A model generated the notes under the pieces. It searched no databases and was not told where the DNA came from. It saw only the letters and a list, made by a program, of their open reading frames with translations. Shown in pieces: positions 51,181-60,350 of a stretch of 64,000 bases of DNA (position 1 is the first letter of the stretch; the number at the start of each line of letters is the position of its first letter). The position numbers were made by a program, and so were the translations under genes. Source of the stretch: Bradyrhizobium sp. DOA9 (GTDB lineage Bacteria; Pseudomonadota; Alphaproteobacteria; Rhizobiales; Xanthobacteraceae); contig NZ_DF820425.1 of assembly GCF_000617845.2 (NCBI RefSeq), positions 193,690-257,689 on the forward strand, in the 5' to 3' direction.

Positions 51181-52329
51181 ATGGATCTCAATCTCAGTGA
51201 CGAGCAAAAGTTGCTGCGCGAGAGCGCGGAACGGTTCGTGGCCGAGAGCTACGATGCCGAGCACCGCCGCAGGATGGCCAACGATCCGCTCGGCTTCAGC
51301 CCGGCCGTCTGGAAGCAATTCGCCGAGCTCGGCTGGCTGGCACTGCCGCTTCCCGAGGAGTTCGGCGGGCTCGGCGGCGGCGCGGTCGACATCGGCATCC
51401 TGATGGAGGCCTTCGGCCGCGGCCTCGTGTCGGAGCCTTATGTCGCTACAATCGTGCTCGGAGCCGCGCTGATCGCCAGATGCGGCACCAGCGAGCAGAA
51501 GCAGGCGAGCCTGCCCAAGGTGGCGGACGGATCGCTGAAGCTTGCCTTCGCGCATTCGGAGCGCGCATCACGTTTCGATCTTGCCAAGGTCACGACCAGC
51601 GCCAACAAGACGGCACAAGGCTGGCGCCTGTCCGGCAGCAAGATCGCCGTGCTCGACGGACATGCCGCCGACGAGATCATCGTCTCCGCCCATATCCACG
51701 ACCATCGGGGCCCCTCGGGACGGATCGGCCTGTTCCTGGTGCAGGCGACCACGTCAGGTCTCGTCATCAGCGACTATGCGCGTCTCGGCGGCGGACGTGC
51801 CTGCAACATCGAGCTGTTCGACGCGCATCTGCCGGAAGACGCCCTGCTCGGCGACGGCAGCGACGCCCTGCCGGCGATCGAATGGGCGGTCGATCGCGCC
51901 ATGGCCGCGTTAGGGGCGGAAGCTGTCGGCATCATGCAGACGCTGCTGGAGACGACGCTCGACTACACCAAGATCCGCAAACAATTCGGCCGGCCGCTCT
52001 CCGCCAACCAGGTGATCCGCCACCGCCTGGCCGACATGGCGATGCAGGTCGACGAGGCGCGTTCGATGGCGCTGCGGGCGGCGTTGAAGGCCGATAGCGC
52101 GCCGATCGAACGGGCCCGGGCGGCGTCGGGCGCGAAGGCGAAGATCGGCAAATGCGCGCGCTTCGTCGGCGAGCAGTCGATCCAGCTGCATGGCGGCATG
52201 GGCGTCACCGAGGAGCTCGAGGTCGGCGCCTATTTCAAGCGGCTGGTCGCCTTCGACACGCTGTTCGGCGGCAGCGCGCATCACTATGCCCGCCACGCCG
52301 AGCTCGGCCGCAGAGCCATCTCGGCCTAA
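51181..52329 (+). CDS. Acyl-CoA dehydrogenase (pair partner 1)
   Basis: 382 residues, starting five bases after the hydratase stop. ACAD domains are recognisable: an N-terminal helix bundle (LSDEQKLLRESAERFVAE), ELGWLALPLPEEFGGLGGG, a divergent middle beta domain, and the C-terminal helices IRKQFGRPLSANQVIRHRLADMAMQ and QLHGGMGVTEELEVGAYFKRL. The middle domain lacks the strong TEPxxGSD FAD-contacting pattern and reads AFAHSERASRFDLAK. This fits the less conserved subunit of heteromeric ACAD pairs, with the full FAD site shared with the adjacent protein. Acting on a bulky or branched acyl-CoA is an inference. Confidence 0.86.
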   Translation: MDLNLSDEQKLLRESAERFVAESYDAEHRRRMANDPLGFSPAVWKQFAELGWLALPLPEEFGGLGGGAVDIGILMEAFGRGLVSEPYVATIVLGAALIARCGTSEQKQASLPKVADGSLKLAFAHSERASRFDLAKVTTSANKTAQGWRLSGSKIAVLDGHAADEIIVSAHIHDHRGPSGRIGLFLVQATTSGLVISDYARLGGGRACNIELFDAHLPEDALLGDGSDALPAIEWAVDRAMAALGAEAVGIMQTLLETTLDYTKIRKQFGRPLSANQVIRHRLADMAMQVDEARSMALRAALKADSAPIERARAASGAKAKIGKCARFVGEQSIQLHGGMGVTEELEVGAYFKRLVAFDTLFGGSAHHYARHAELGRRAISA

Positions 52330-52342
52330 CAAGGAGCGCATC

Positions 52343-53539
52343 ATGGACCTGTCGTTCAATGCCGAGGAGCGCGCCTTCCAGGACGAGGTGCGCGGATTCA
52401 TCGCCAGGAACCTCACCGAGGAGATGAAGCGCGCGACCGCGCTGACGCCATCGGTGTTCTCCGACCCTGATATCGGCATGGCCTGGCAGCGCGCGCTCCA
52501 CAAGCAGGGCTGGGGCGCGCCGGGCTGGCCGGTCGAATATGGCGGGCCGGACTGGACGCCGGCGCAGCGCTGGATCTTCGAGACCGAATGCGCGCGGGCC
52601 GGCGTGCCCAATGTGAATGTCATGGGCGTCAAGATGGTCGGACCCGTCATCATCGGGTTCGGCTCGCCCGAGCAGAAGAATTTCTACCTGCCGCGGATCC
52701 TCTCCGGCGAGGATTATTGGTGCCAGGGCTATTCCGAGCCGGGCTCCGGCTCCGATCTGTCGTCTCTCAAGACACGGGCGGTGCGCGACGGCGACGATTA
52801 CATCATCAACGGCACCAAGATCTGGACCACGCACGCCCATCACGCCAACCGCATGTTCGCGCTGGTGCGCACCAGCGACGGGCCGCGGCAGCAGGACGGC
52901 ATCAGCTTCATCCTGATCGATATGAAGACGCCGGGCATCACCACGCGCCCGATCCTGACCATCGGCGGCGACCACGAGGTCAACCAGGTGTTCTTCGACG
53001 ACGTGCGCGTACCGGTGGCCAACCGGGTCGGCGAGGAAGGCAAGGGCTGGACCTACGGCAAATATCTGCTCGAGTTCGAGCGCGGCGCGGGCATCGCCTC
53101 GGCCAAGCTGCGCGAGGGACTCAAGGCCATCGCGGACCTCGCCGAGTCCGACCTCACGGGCCGCGCGATCGACAGCCCCGATATCGCAACGCGCATCTCC
53201 GAGGTCGAGGTCGACATCGACGCGCTGGAGATGACGGAGCTGCGCGTGCTCTCGGCGCTGCAGACCGGGCAAAATCCCGGCGCGGTTTCGTCGATCCTGA
53301 AGCTGCGCAACAGCGAGATCCGCCAGGCTGTGACGCGGTTAGGGGCGGACGTGATCGGCCATGACGCGCTCGCCGTCGAGCCGATGCGCCCGCTCTACAA
53401 GCTCAACCACGAGCCTGTTATCCCTGAGGAAATGCTGACGGTGGTGCCGGAATATCTCAACGGCCGCGCCTACACGATCTTCGGCGGCACCTCGGAGATC
53501 CAGCGCGACATCATCGCGAAGATGATGCTGGGGATTTGA
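52343..53539 (+). CDS. Acyl-CoA dehydrogenase (pair partner 2)
   Basis: 398 residues, starting 13 bases after the first ACAD with AAGGAG upstream. The FAD/substrate segment is well kept: QGYSEPGSGSDLSSLKTRAVRDGDDYIINGTKIWTT. So are the N-terminal helices and the C-terminal YTIFGGTSEIQRDIIAKMMLG. Where the catalytic base often sits (YEGTSEIQ), this protein has FGGTSEIQ, with glycine in place of glutamate. Pairs of adjacent, dissimilar ACADs are known from steroid-side-chain degraders, where they form an alpha2-beta2 enzyme. The pairing here suggests the same. The cluster ends with a palindromic repeat. Confidence 0.88.
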   Translation: MDLSFNAEERAFQDEVRGFIARNLTEEMKRATALTPSVFSDPDIGMAWQRALHKQGWGAPGWPVEYGGPDWTPAQRWIFETECARAGVPNVNVMGVKMVGPVIIGFGSPEQKNFYLPRILSGEDYWCQGYSEPGSGSDLSSLKTRAVRDGDDYIINGTKIWTTHAHHANRMFALVRTSDGPRQQDGISFILIDMKTPGITTRPILTIGGDHEVNQVFFDDVRVPVANRVGEEGKGWTYGKYLLEFERGAGIASAKLREGLKAIADLAESDLTGRAIDSPDIATRISEVEVDIDALEMTELRVLSALQTGQNPGAVSSILKLRNSEIRQAVTRLGADVIGHDALAVEPMRPLYKLNHEPVIPEEMLTVVPEYLNGRAYTIFGGTSEIQRDIIAKMMLGI

Positions 53540-53556
53540 GGGCTCGGCCTATCAGC

Positions 53557-53643
53557 CGTCATCGCGAGGAGTTCTTGCGACGAAGCAATCCAGAGTCCCC
53601 CCGCGGAAAGATTCTGGATTGCTTCGCTTCGCTCGCAATGACG
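53557..53643. repeat. Palindromic intergenic repeat, copy 6
   Basis: The left arm begins CGTCATCGCGAGGAG and carries a short insert before CGACGAAGCAATCCAGAG. The right arm ends GCTCGCAATGACG. It lies between convergent genes (ACAD pair and the molybdenum hydroxylase). Confidence 0.9.
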
Positions 53644-53658
53644 GTGCACGTGGGAGTG

Positions 53659-55983
53659 CTACCCCGCCGCCTTCGCGTCCCTGATCGCCTGCCAGATCTT
53701 CTGCGGCGTCAGCGGCGTATTCAGCTGGGTGATGCCGAGCTCGGCGAGTGCGTCCATCACGCCGTTGGTGACGCAGGGCGGACCACCGATGGCGCCGGAT
53801 TCGCCGCAGCCCTTGGCGCCGAGTGGATTGGTGCGGCAGGGCGCGGAATCGTCCAGCGTCACCACGATCGGCGGCACGTCGTCGGCACGCGGGATGCAGT
53901 AATCCTGGTAGCTCGCGGTCAGCAGCTGGCCGTCGGCATCGTAGGAGACGCCCTCATACAGCGCCTGGCCGATGCCTTGCGCCACGCCGCCGTGGATCTG
54001 GCCGGTGACCAGCATCGGGTTCACGGCGACGCCGACGTCGTCGACCGTGGTGTAGCGCACGACCTTGGAGACGCCGGTTTCGGGGTCGATCTCGACCTCG
54101 CAAATATGCGTGCCGTTGGGCCAGCTCGGCCCGTCGACCTCGCCTTCGGAATCGACGCTGAGCTTGGCGCCGCTCTCCTTCTCGGCGAGATCGAACAGGC
54201 TGATGCGGCGGTCGGTGCCGACGACCGTGAGCATGCCTCCCTGATATTCGATGTCCTCGACCGAGGTCTCCAGCACGTTCGCCGCCTTCTCGCGCGCCTT
54301 CTGGATCAGATCGTTGGAAGAGACCGCAACGGCCGTGCCGCCGACGAACAGAGAGCGCGAGCCGACGCTGCCGAAACCCATGGCAAGATCAGTGTCGCCC
54401 TGGACGACGTCGACCTTGTCCATGGGAATACCGAGCGTGTCGGAGATCATCTGGGTGTAGGTCGTCTGCAGCCCCTGCCCCATCGCCATGGTGCCGGAAT
54501 GCAGCACGACGCGGCCTTGCGAGGTCGCTTGCAGCGTGACCTTTTCGGTGTGCGCGCGGCCGCCGGTCCACTCGATGTAGGAGGTGAGCCCGCGGCCGTA
54601 GAGCAGGCCCTTCTTCTTCGCCGCCTTCTTGCGCGCGGCAAAGCCGTCCCAGTCGGCAAGCTTCACGGCGCGGTCGAGCATGTGCGCGAAGGCGCCGGAA
54701 TCGTAGACCTGGCCGGCCGCATTGGTGTAGGGCAGCTGCGCCGGCTTGATGTAGTTGGCTTTCCGGATCGCGCGCGGATCCATGCCAATCTTGCGTGCGG
54801 CGGCGTCGAACAGGCGCTCGACGATGAAGACCGCCTCGGGACGGCCGGCGCCGCGATAGGCCCCGACCGGCGCGGTGTGGGTCATCACGGTCTTCACTTC
54901 GAAATGCACCAGCGGCAGGTCGTAGACACCGGTCTGCACGAACGGCCCGAGCACCAGCGGGATGATATTGGCCGCGCCCGAGGAATAGGCCCCGGTGCAG
55001 CCGATCGACTTGACCCGATAGGCCAGCACCTTGCCCTTCTCGTCCAGCGCGAACGACGCCGTGGACGTGAGATCGCGGCCGTGGGTGCCGCCGACGAATT
55101 CGTCGGTGCGGTCGCCGCGCCAGCGGATCTTCTTGTTCAGCTTGGTCGCGGCGTAGGCGACGATGCCGTCTTCGGGATAGAGGTTGGTCTTCTGGCCGAA
55201 GCCGCCGCCGATGTCGCCGACCAGCACGCGCACGCTGTCCTTCGGGCGCTTGAGCACGGCTTCCGCCAGCACGTCGCGGGTCGAAGCAGGGGTCTGCGAC
55301 TGCACGTGCAGCAGGAGGCGGCCGGTCTTCTTGTCGATCTCCGCGATGGTCGAGCGCGGCTCCATCGCGGACGGCACGAGGCGCTGGCTGACGATATCGA
55401 GCTCGACCGTATGCGCGGCCTTGGCGAAGGCCTCGTCGACCTTGACGGCATCGCCGTATGACATCGCGCCGACAATGTTGTCGGGCGCCTCCGGCCACAC
55501 CACGGGCGCGCCGGGCTTTACGGCCTCGACGGGATCGACCACAGCGGGCTGCACGTCGTATTCGACCACGATCGCCTCGGCCGCATTCTGCGCCTCCGCG
55601 CGCGATGACGCCACCACCGCGGCCACGGCCTCGCCGGCATAGCGCACGACCTCGTGGGCGAGCAGCCGGCGCGGCGGCACCGTCATCGGCGTGCCGTCCG
55701 GGCGCTTGAAGATGCTCAAGGTCGGGATGGTGCCGATATCGTCCTTGATCAGATCCGCGCCAGTGTAGATCGCAGTGACGCCCGGCATCGAAGCCGCGGC
55801 GCTAGTGTCGATCGAGACGATCTTCGCGTGGGCATGCGGCGAGCGCAGCACGTGCAACCACAGCGCGCCGTCGGCCGGCTTGTCGTCGATGAACTGTCCC
55901 TTCCCGGTGAGCAGCCTCTGGTCTTCCAAACGCTTGACGGGCTGCCCCGCTCCGAAACGCAAATTGCCGGGAAGAATGTTCAT
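53659..55983 (-). CDS. Solitary molybdenum hydroxylase large subunit (xanthine dehydrogenase/CoxL family)
   Basis: 774 residues from the ATG at 55983. It has the two domain groups of the xanthine dehydrogenase large subunit: an N-terminal hammerhead domain (RLEDQRLLTGKGQFIDDKPADGALWLHVLRSPHAHAKI), and the cofactor-binding region with GGGFGQKTNLYPE, VGAYRGAGRPEA, MGQGLQTTYTQM and the terminal catalytic glutamate in GCGESGAIGG. The CO dehydrogenase form I active loop AYRCSFR is not present; AYRGAGR is the form II type. Medium (FAD) and small (2Fe-2S) subunit genes are not in the neighbourhood, so its electron acceptor is encoded elsewhere or it is a single-gene variant. Substrate unknown. Confidence 0.88.
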   Translation of the reverse strand: MNILPGNLRFGAGQPVKRLEDQRLLTGKGQFIDDKPADGALWLHVLRSPHAHAKIVSIDTSAAASMPGVTAIYTGADLIKDDIGTIPTLSIFKRPDGTPMTVPPRRLLAHEVVRYAGEAVAAVVASSRAEAQNAAEAIVVEYDVQPAVVDPVEAVKPGAPVVWPEAPDNIVGAMSYGDAVKVDEAFAKAAHTVELDIVSQRLVPSAMEPRSTIAEIDKKTGRLLLHVQSQTPASTRDVLAEAVLKRPKDSVRVLVGDIGGGFGQKTNLYPEDGIVAYAATKLNKKIRWRGDRTDEFVGGTHGRDLTSTASFALDEKGKVLAYRVKSIGCTGAYSSGAANIIPLVLGPFVQTGVYDLPLVHFEVKTVMTHTAPVGAYRGAGRPEAVFIVERLFDAAARKIGMDPRAIRKANYIKPAQLPYTNAAGQVYDSGAFAHMLDRAVKLADWDGFAARKKAAKKKGLLYGRGLTSYIEWTGGRAHTEKVTLQATSQGRVVLHSGTMAMGQGLQTTYTQMISDTLGIPMDKVDVVQGDTDLAMGFGSVGSRSLFVGGTAVAVSSNDLIQKAREKAANVLETSVEDIEYQGGMLTVVGTDRRISLFDLAEKESGAKLSVDSEGEVDGPSWPNGTHICEVEIDPETGVSKVVRYTTVDDVGVAVNPMLVTGQIHGGVAQGIGQALYEGVSYDADGQLLTASYQDYCIPRADDVPPIVVTLDDSAPCRTNPLGAKGCGESGAIGGPPCVTNGVMDALAELGITQLNTPLTPQKIWQAIRDAKAAG

Positions 55984-56108
55984 TCCGCTGTATCCTCGAG
56001 ATCGGGAAAACGACCGCGGCGGTTTTAACCGATTTTGCGCGCCAGACAACCGAGCCCCGGCACATCTGCAATGCGCATCAAGGCCCCTTGCGGGGGCGGA
56101 TTGGGCGG

Positions 56109-57215
56109 CTAGGACCGGTCGATATCGACGATGCCGACATTGACATCGCGGCTGTCGGAGCCGCGCTTGACCGTGAGCCGGACGGTCTTTCCGGCCCCGG
56201 CCTGCTCGAGCGCATCGGTCAGGTCGGCAAGGCGCCGCACCGGCTTGCCTTCGGCCGCGGTGATGATGTCTCCGACCGCGCCCGTCGAAAAGTTGACGCC
56301 GCGAATGCCGGCTCGCTCGGCAGGACTGCCGGGGGCGGTGCGCACCACGATCACCCCCTCGACGCCAAGCCGCGTCGCGACATCCTCGCCGGCGGCGACG
56401 ATGCCAATGCCAGGGGTCGGCACCCGGCCATTGCGGATCAGCTCGGGCACGATCCGGTTCACGACGTCGACCGGCACCGCGAAGCCGATGCCGGCGTTCG
56501 ATCCGGACGGCGAGATGATCGCGGTCGTGACGCCGATCAGCCGGCCGGCGGAATCCAATAGCGGCCCGCCCGAATTGCCGGGGTTGATCGCGGCATCGGT
56601 CTGGATGACGTTGGCGATCTCCCGGCCGCCATGGGTCGGGAGCCGGCGCTTCAGCGCGCTGATGATGCCGGAGGTCATCGACTGATCCAGCCCGAAGGGA
56701 TTGCCGATCGCGAAGGCGGATTGCCCGACCTTCAGGTCGTTCGAACTGCCGAGCGCGATCGGCGCTGGAAGCTGGCGCACGCTGCGGATGCGCAGCACCG
56801 CGAGATCGTAATTGGGCGCCGTGCCGACCAGGTCGACCTGGGCCACTTCTCCCGAGGCAAAGCGCACGGCGATCTCGCCGCCACTGGCGATGACGTGATT
56901 GTTCGTCACCAGATGACCGTCGCGGTCCCAGACGAATCCCGTGCCGGAAGCGCCACCACCGCCCTGGCTCTCCTCGCCCATGAGAGGACTTGCCGCCGAC
57001 CTGACCGCAACCTGAACGACCGACGGCGACACGCGCTCGAAGATGTCGATGGTCGCCTTCTCGCCGTCCGACAGCGGGCCGCGTTGCTCGACGGCACGTG
57101 CGGAGGGCGCCGCCCATGGGACATACGAGACGGGGACATGCAGGATCTTCGCGGCCGTGACGGCGAGCAGCAGGGCGGCGAAGGCTGCCGCGGCAATCGC
57201 ATAGCGACGATTCAT
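56109..57215 (-). CDS. HtrA/DegP-type serine protease with one PDZ domain
   Basis: 368 residues. An N-terminal anchor or signal (1-25) is followed by a linker and the trypsin-like domain with all three catalytic residues: H107 in TNNHVI, D137 in NYDLAVL and S215 in NPGNSGGPL. One PDZ domain (about 265-355, GIGIVAAGEDVATRLGVEGVIVV, ERAGIRG) completes the DegS-like layout. It would cleave or quality-control misfolded proteins in the periplasm or at the membrane. It stands 894 bases upstream of nothing in an operon; its transcript is probably single. It serves as a useful comparison for the inactive relative at 59484. Confidence 0.92.
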   Translation of the reverse strand: MNRRYAIAAAAFAALLLAVTAAKILHVPVSYVPWAAPSARAVEQRGPLSDGEKATIDIFERVSPSVVQVAVRSAASPLMGEESQGGGGASGTGFVWDRDGHLVTNNHVIASGGEIAVRFASGEVAQVDLVGTAPNYDLAVLRIRSVRQLPAPIALGSSNDLKVGQSAFAIGNPFGLDQSMTSGIISALKRRLPTHGGREIANVIQTDAAINPGNSGGPLLDSAGRLIGVTTAIISPSGSNAGIGFAVPVDVVNRIVPELIRNGRVPTPGIGIVAAGEDVATRLGVEGVIVVRTAPGSPAERAGIRGVNFSTGAVGDIITAAEGKPVRRLADLTDALEQAGAGKTVRLTVKRGSDSRDVNVGIVDIDRS

Positions 57216-57379
57216 TGGTGATCACCGTGTCTTGTGCTGAATGCGGGCCCTGAGATGCACGTGCATGGAGCGGCAGGATCTCGCTTACGCAGCAACGTCG
57301 CAAACGGGCGGAAGTTTCTTAACTGCGCAGGTGGGTCGCTTTTTTGGCTCCCGCACGGGGCATATTGCCGCGTGGCGAG

Positions 57380-58255
57380 CTATTCCAGCTCGCGCAGCGC
57401 CGTTTCCACGATTTTGCGCGCCTCGGCGGTCAGCGGGGCCTGCGGCGGGACGGGGTCGCCGACGTCATAGCCCTGGATCGCAAGGCCGGCCTTGATGCAG
57501 GCCGCGAGGTTGAAGCGGGCGAAGGCCTCGTTGATCCGCCACAGCCGGCGCTGCAGCGCCATGGCCTCGTCCCAGCGGGCGGCCTTGCTGAGCTCGTAGA
57601 GCATCACGCTCTGGCGCGGGATGATGCAGGCAGGTCCCGCCATCCAGCCGCGGCCGCCGATCAGCATCACCGCGGCCGGAATATGGGCGGACGCCGAGAA
57701 CACGCGCAAGGAATCGCCGCAGCGGTTCATGATCGAGAGCAGCCGGCCGGTGTTGGTCGAGGCATCCTTGATGTAGCCGATGCGCGGATGCTCGGCGAGG
57801 CGCGCGATGAGGTCGAGGGTGAGATCGGAGCGCTGGAATTGCGGATTGGTGTAGATGACGACGGGAATGTCGACGGCATCGGCGATGGCGCGGAAATAGG
57901 ATTCGACCTGCGCATCAGCCAGCGGGAAATACGCCTCCAGGATCGCCAGGATGCCGTCGGCGCCGAGCTTCTGATACGTTCTCGCCTGCGCCACCGCATC
58001 CGCGGTCGAGGTGGAGGCGACACCGGCGACAACCGGCACGCGACCTTTCGCTGCCTCGATCGTGGTCTCCACGATCGCGGTGCGCTGCGCGGCATCGAGA
58101 TAGGCGAATTCGCCGGTCGAGCCCAGCGGCGTCAGCCCGTGCACGCCGGCGCCGATCAGGTCGTCGCAGAGTTTTGCCAGTACGTTGGTTCGCACCGTGC
58201 CATCGGCATCGACGGGTGAGACGAGATAGGGAAAGACGCCGTGGAATTCGGACAT
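57380..58255 (-). CDS. DapA-family (dihydrodipicolinate synthase-like) lyase
   Basis: 291 residues, a class I aldolase barrel. The Schiff-base lysine is K163 in [10 protein letters not shown], the catalytic tyrosine Y135 in VVIYTNPQF, and the substrate carboxylate loop is GSTGEF. Close sequence layout fits the NAL/DHDPS superfamily, which condenses or cleaves pyruvate with aldehydes. True DapA has additional residues for aspartate semialdehyde, and no lysine-biosynthesis neighbours are present, so the substrate is uncertain. The gene is separate from its neighbours in expression (164 bases from the HtrA gene). Confidence 0.88.
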   Translation of the reverse strand: MSEFHGVFPYLVSPVDADGTVRTNVLAKLCDDLIGAGVHGLTPLGSTGEFAYLDAAQRTAIVETTIEAAKGRVPVVAGVASTSTADAVAQARTYQKLGADGILAILEAYFPLADAQVESYFRAIADAVDIPVVIYTNPQFQRSDLTLDLIARLAEHPRIGYIKDASTNTGRLLSIMNRCGDSLRVFSASAHIPAAVMLIGGRGWMAGPACIIPRQSVMLYELSKAARWDEAMALQRRLWRINEAFARFNLAACIKAGLAIQGYDVGDPVPPQAPLTAEARKIVETALRELE

Positions 58256-58316
58256 GTCGGAGGCTTCCGGAAAGCTGCTGGCACCCCACGGGTATTAGCA
58301 ATGCCCGCCCCGGCGA

Positions 58317-59282
58317 TCAAACCTTGAGCAGGCGTACCCGCGTGCCCCAGGGATCGACCGCCTCGACCCCATCCGCGAGCGCGGTGACTTTCGCTCCGCC
58401 CTTGCGCAGGCGTTCTTCCTGCGCGGCGAGCAGCTCCGGCTTCGCCATCACCAGCGAGAACCAGGCAAGACCGGTCATCTGATCGTCGCGCTGGCCGGCG
58501 CCCTGGCTCTGCCAGACGTTCATGCCGAGGTGATGGTGGTAGCGGCCCGACGCCAGGAACGCTGCGCCGTTGCGGCGCCGAGTCGGGTCGAGGCCGATCG
58601 TGCCGTGATAGAAGCTCTCGGCCTGGGCGAGATCGCCGACCCGCAGATGCATGTGGCCGATGCGCATGCCCTCCGGTGCCTTGGCGTAATCAGGCACGCG
58701 CGGGTTGGTCAGCGACAACAGGTCGGGAATGTTGAGCTCATCGGTCGCCATCTTGACGCTGCCCTCGCTCCATTGCCATTGCGAGGGGTCGCGGTCGGCA
58801 TAGACCTCGATGCCGTTGCCTTCGGGGTCGTCGAGATAGACGGATTCGGAGACGAGGTGATCGGCGAAGCCCGACAACGGGACGCGGTGCGAGGCGGCGT
58901 GCACAAGCCAGCGCGCCAGGTCCTTGCGCGTCGGCATCAGGAACGCGGTGTGGTAGAGGCCGGCGGCGTTGCGCGGCTCGATCGCGGCATCGGGCCGAGC
59001 CTCCAGCACCAGCAGCGTGAGGCCTGATGTACCGAGCCTGGCTGAGGCGGCCGAGCGCTCCATCACGGTGAGGCCGATCACGTCGCGGTAATAGTCCGCA
59101 ACCTTGTCGAGATTCCTCACCCGAAGCGTGACCATGCCGACCCGCATCGGCGTGCGGCTGGCAAAGGTCGGGCCGCCGCCCTGCGCTGTGCCCTCGGCAC
59201 GGGCCGCGGCCGCGGCGGCCATCGCGAGCGAGGTGGCGCCGGCGAGCTGCAGCAGGGTGCGGCGGGTGAGGTCGATGGTCAT
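58317..59282 (-). CDS. Tat-exported VOC-superfamily protein
   Basis: 321 residues. A twin-arginine signal (LTRRTLLQLAG followed by TSLAMAAAAAARA) precedes two glyoxalase/dioxygenase modules. Module one (about 45-160) starts VGMVTLRVRNLDKVADYYRDVIGLTVMERSAASARLGT, and module two (about 200-310) starts IGHMHLRVGDLAQAESFYHGTIGLDP. Metal-ligand positions include His in GHMHL, His in YHHHLGMNVW and Glu in EVYAD. The family includes extradiol catechol dioxygenases and glyoxalase. A Tat-exported metal enzyme of this kind is unusual, and its substrate is unknown. Start ATG at 59282. Confidence 0.85.
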   Translation of the reverse strand: MTIDLTRRTLLQLAGATSLAMAAAAAARAEGTAQGGGPTFASRTPMRVGMVTLRVRNLDKVADYYRDVIGLTVMERSAASARLGTSGLTLLVLEARPDAAIEPRNAAGLYHTAFLMPTRKDLARWLVHAASHRVPLSGFADHLVSESVYLDDPEGNGIEVYADRDPSQWQWSEGSVKMATDELNIPDLLSLTNPRVPDYAKAPEGMRIGHMHLRVGDLAQAESFYHGTIGLDPTRRRNGAAFLASGRYHHHLGMNVWQSQGAGQRDDQMTGLAWFSLVMAKPELLAAQEERLRKGGAKVTALADGVEAVDPWGTRVRLLKV

Positions 59283-59483
59283 CGGTCGGGGCTCGCTGAA
59301 ATGGTTGAGGCCGTGGGGCGCAATGTCGGGCCGATTGCTACACGTTCGCGTGAGGGGCTCCCAATCACATGTTCGTCGGCCGTGTTCCTACGGAGGCCCG
59401 GCCATCCGCCACGTCCTGGCCAACCGGCCAGTTTCGCAAGCGCCTGCGAGGTCCCAAATTGAGGGCAGCTACAGGAGCCTGCC

Positions 59484-60350
59484 ATGACCGATTCAACTCC
59501 GCTGTCTTCGCTATCGTCCGCGCTTGCAGACATTGTGGCGCGCACCGCGCCGTCCGTCGTCTCCGTCTATTCGCATCGCTCGCGCGCGACCGGCTTTGCC
59601 TGGAAGCCCGGCCTGATCGTCACCGCCGATGAGGCGCTGGCCGACGAGGGCGCGGTCGAGATCGGCCTTGCGGACGGCGGCACAGCGGCCGCTGCGATCG
59701 TCGGCCGCGACCATACGACCGATATCGCGCTCTTGCGCATGGAGGCCGCCATCGCGCCGGTCAAGCTCGCCGCAACCGTCCCGCCGCTGGGCGCCTTGTC
59801 GGTCGTGGTCGCGACCAATCGGGAGACACCGAGCGCGGCGCTCGGGATGGTGTCGGCGTCCGGCAAGAGCTGGCGCTCCTTGCGCGGCGGCGACATCGAC
59901 GCGCGGATCGAGCTCGACGTCCGCCTCCGCGGCAGCCAGCAGGGCGGGCTCGCGCTCGATGCGTCGGGCGAAGCCTTCGGCATGGCCGTGCTCGGACCGC
60001 GGCGTGTGCTGGTGATCCCGACCGCGACGATCGAGCGTGTCGCGCCGCAGCTCGAGGCGCGCGGCCGCATCGCGCGCGGCTATCTCGGCCTCGGGCTGCA
60101 GCCGGTGCGGCTCGACGACGGTATCGGCGCCATGGTGATGAATGTCGACAAGACCGGGCCTTCGGCCGCGGCCGGCATTCGCCAGGGCGACGTGATCGTG
60201 GCGGTCAACGGCCAGAAACTGTCGGGCGTGCGCGCATTGTCGCGGACGCTGGGACCTGCGAGCGTCGGAGCGGTGGTCGACATCGCCGTACACCGTGGCG
60301 GCGAGCCGGTCAGCTTCGAGGTCACGGTCGGCGAAAGGCCGGAGGCGTGA
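59484..60350 (+). CDS. Catalytically inactive HtrA-like protein with PDZ domain
   Basis: 288 residues. Trypsin-like and PDZ folds are recognisable by alignment with the active HtrA at 56109: a protease-like domain (1-185, TAPSVVSVYS, GRDHTTDIALLRM) and a PDZ domain (about 200-280, GIGAMVMNVDKTGPSAAAGIRQGDVIVAVNG). The catalytic Asp position is kept (D80 in TTDIALL), but the His position reads VTADEAL (E50) and the Ser position reads SQQGGLAL (Q153). There is no signal peptide, so it is cytoplasmic, unlike most HtrA proteins. It would be a binding or sensing module. Its stop overlaps the start of the LuxR-type gene. Confidence 0.88.
   Translation: MTDSTPLSSLSSALADIVARTAPSVVSVYSHRSRATGFAWKPGLIVTADEALADEGAVEIGLADGGTAAAAIVGRDHTTDIALLRMEAAIAPVKLAATVPPLGALSVVVATNRETPSAALGMVSASGKSWRSLRGGDIDARIELDVRLRGSQQGGLALDASGEAFGMAVLGPRRVLVIPTATIERVAPQLEARGRIARGYLGLGLQPVRLDDGIGAMVMNVDKTGPSAAAGIRQGDVIVAVNGQKLSGVRALSRTLGPASVGAVVDIAVHRGGEPVSFEVTVGERPEA

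Noticed and set aside
53536..55461. 641-codon plus-strand frame opposite the molybdenum hydroxylase
   Set aside because: Begins inside the ACAD stop and the palindromic repeat; no recognisable motif.
53659..57303. One 1214-residue protein joining HtrA-region sequence to the molybdenum hydroxylase
   Set aside because: The upstream part is an out-of-frame reading of the HtrA gene. The hydroxylase has its own ATG at 55983.
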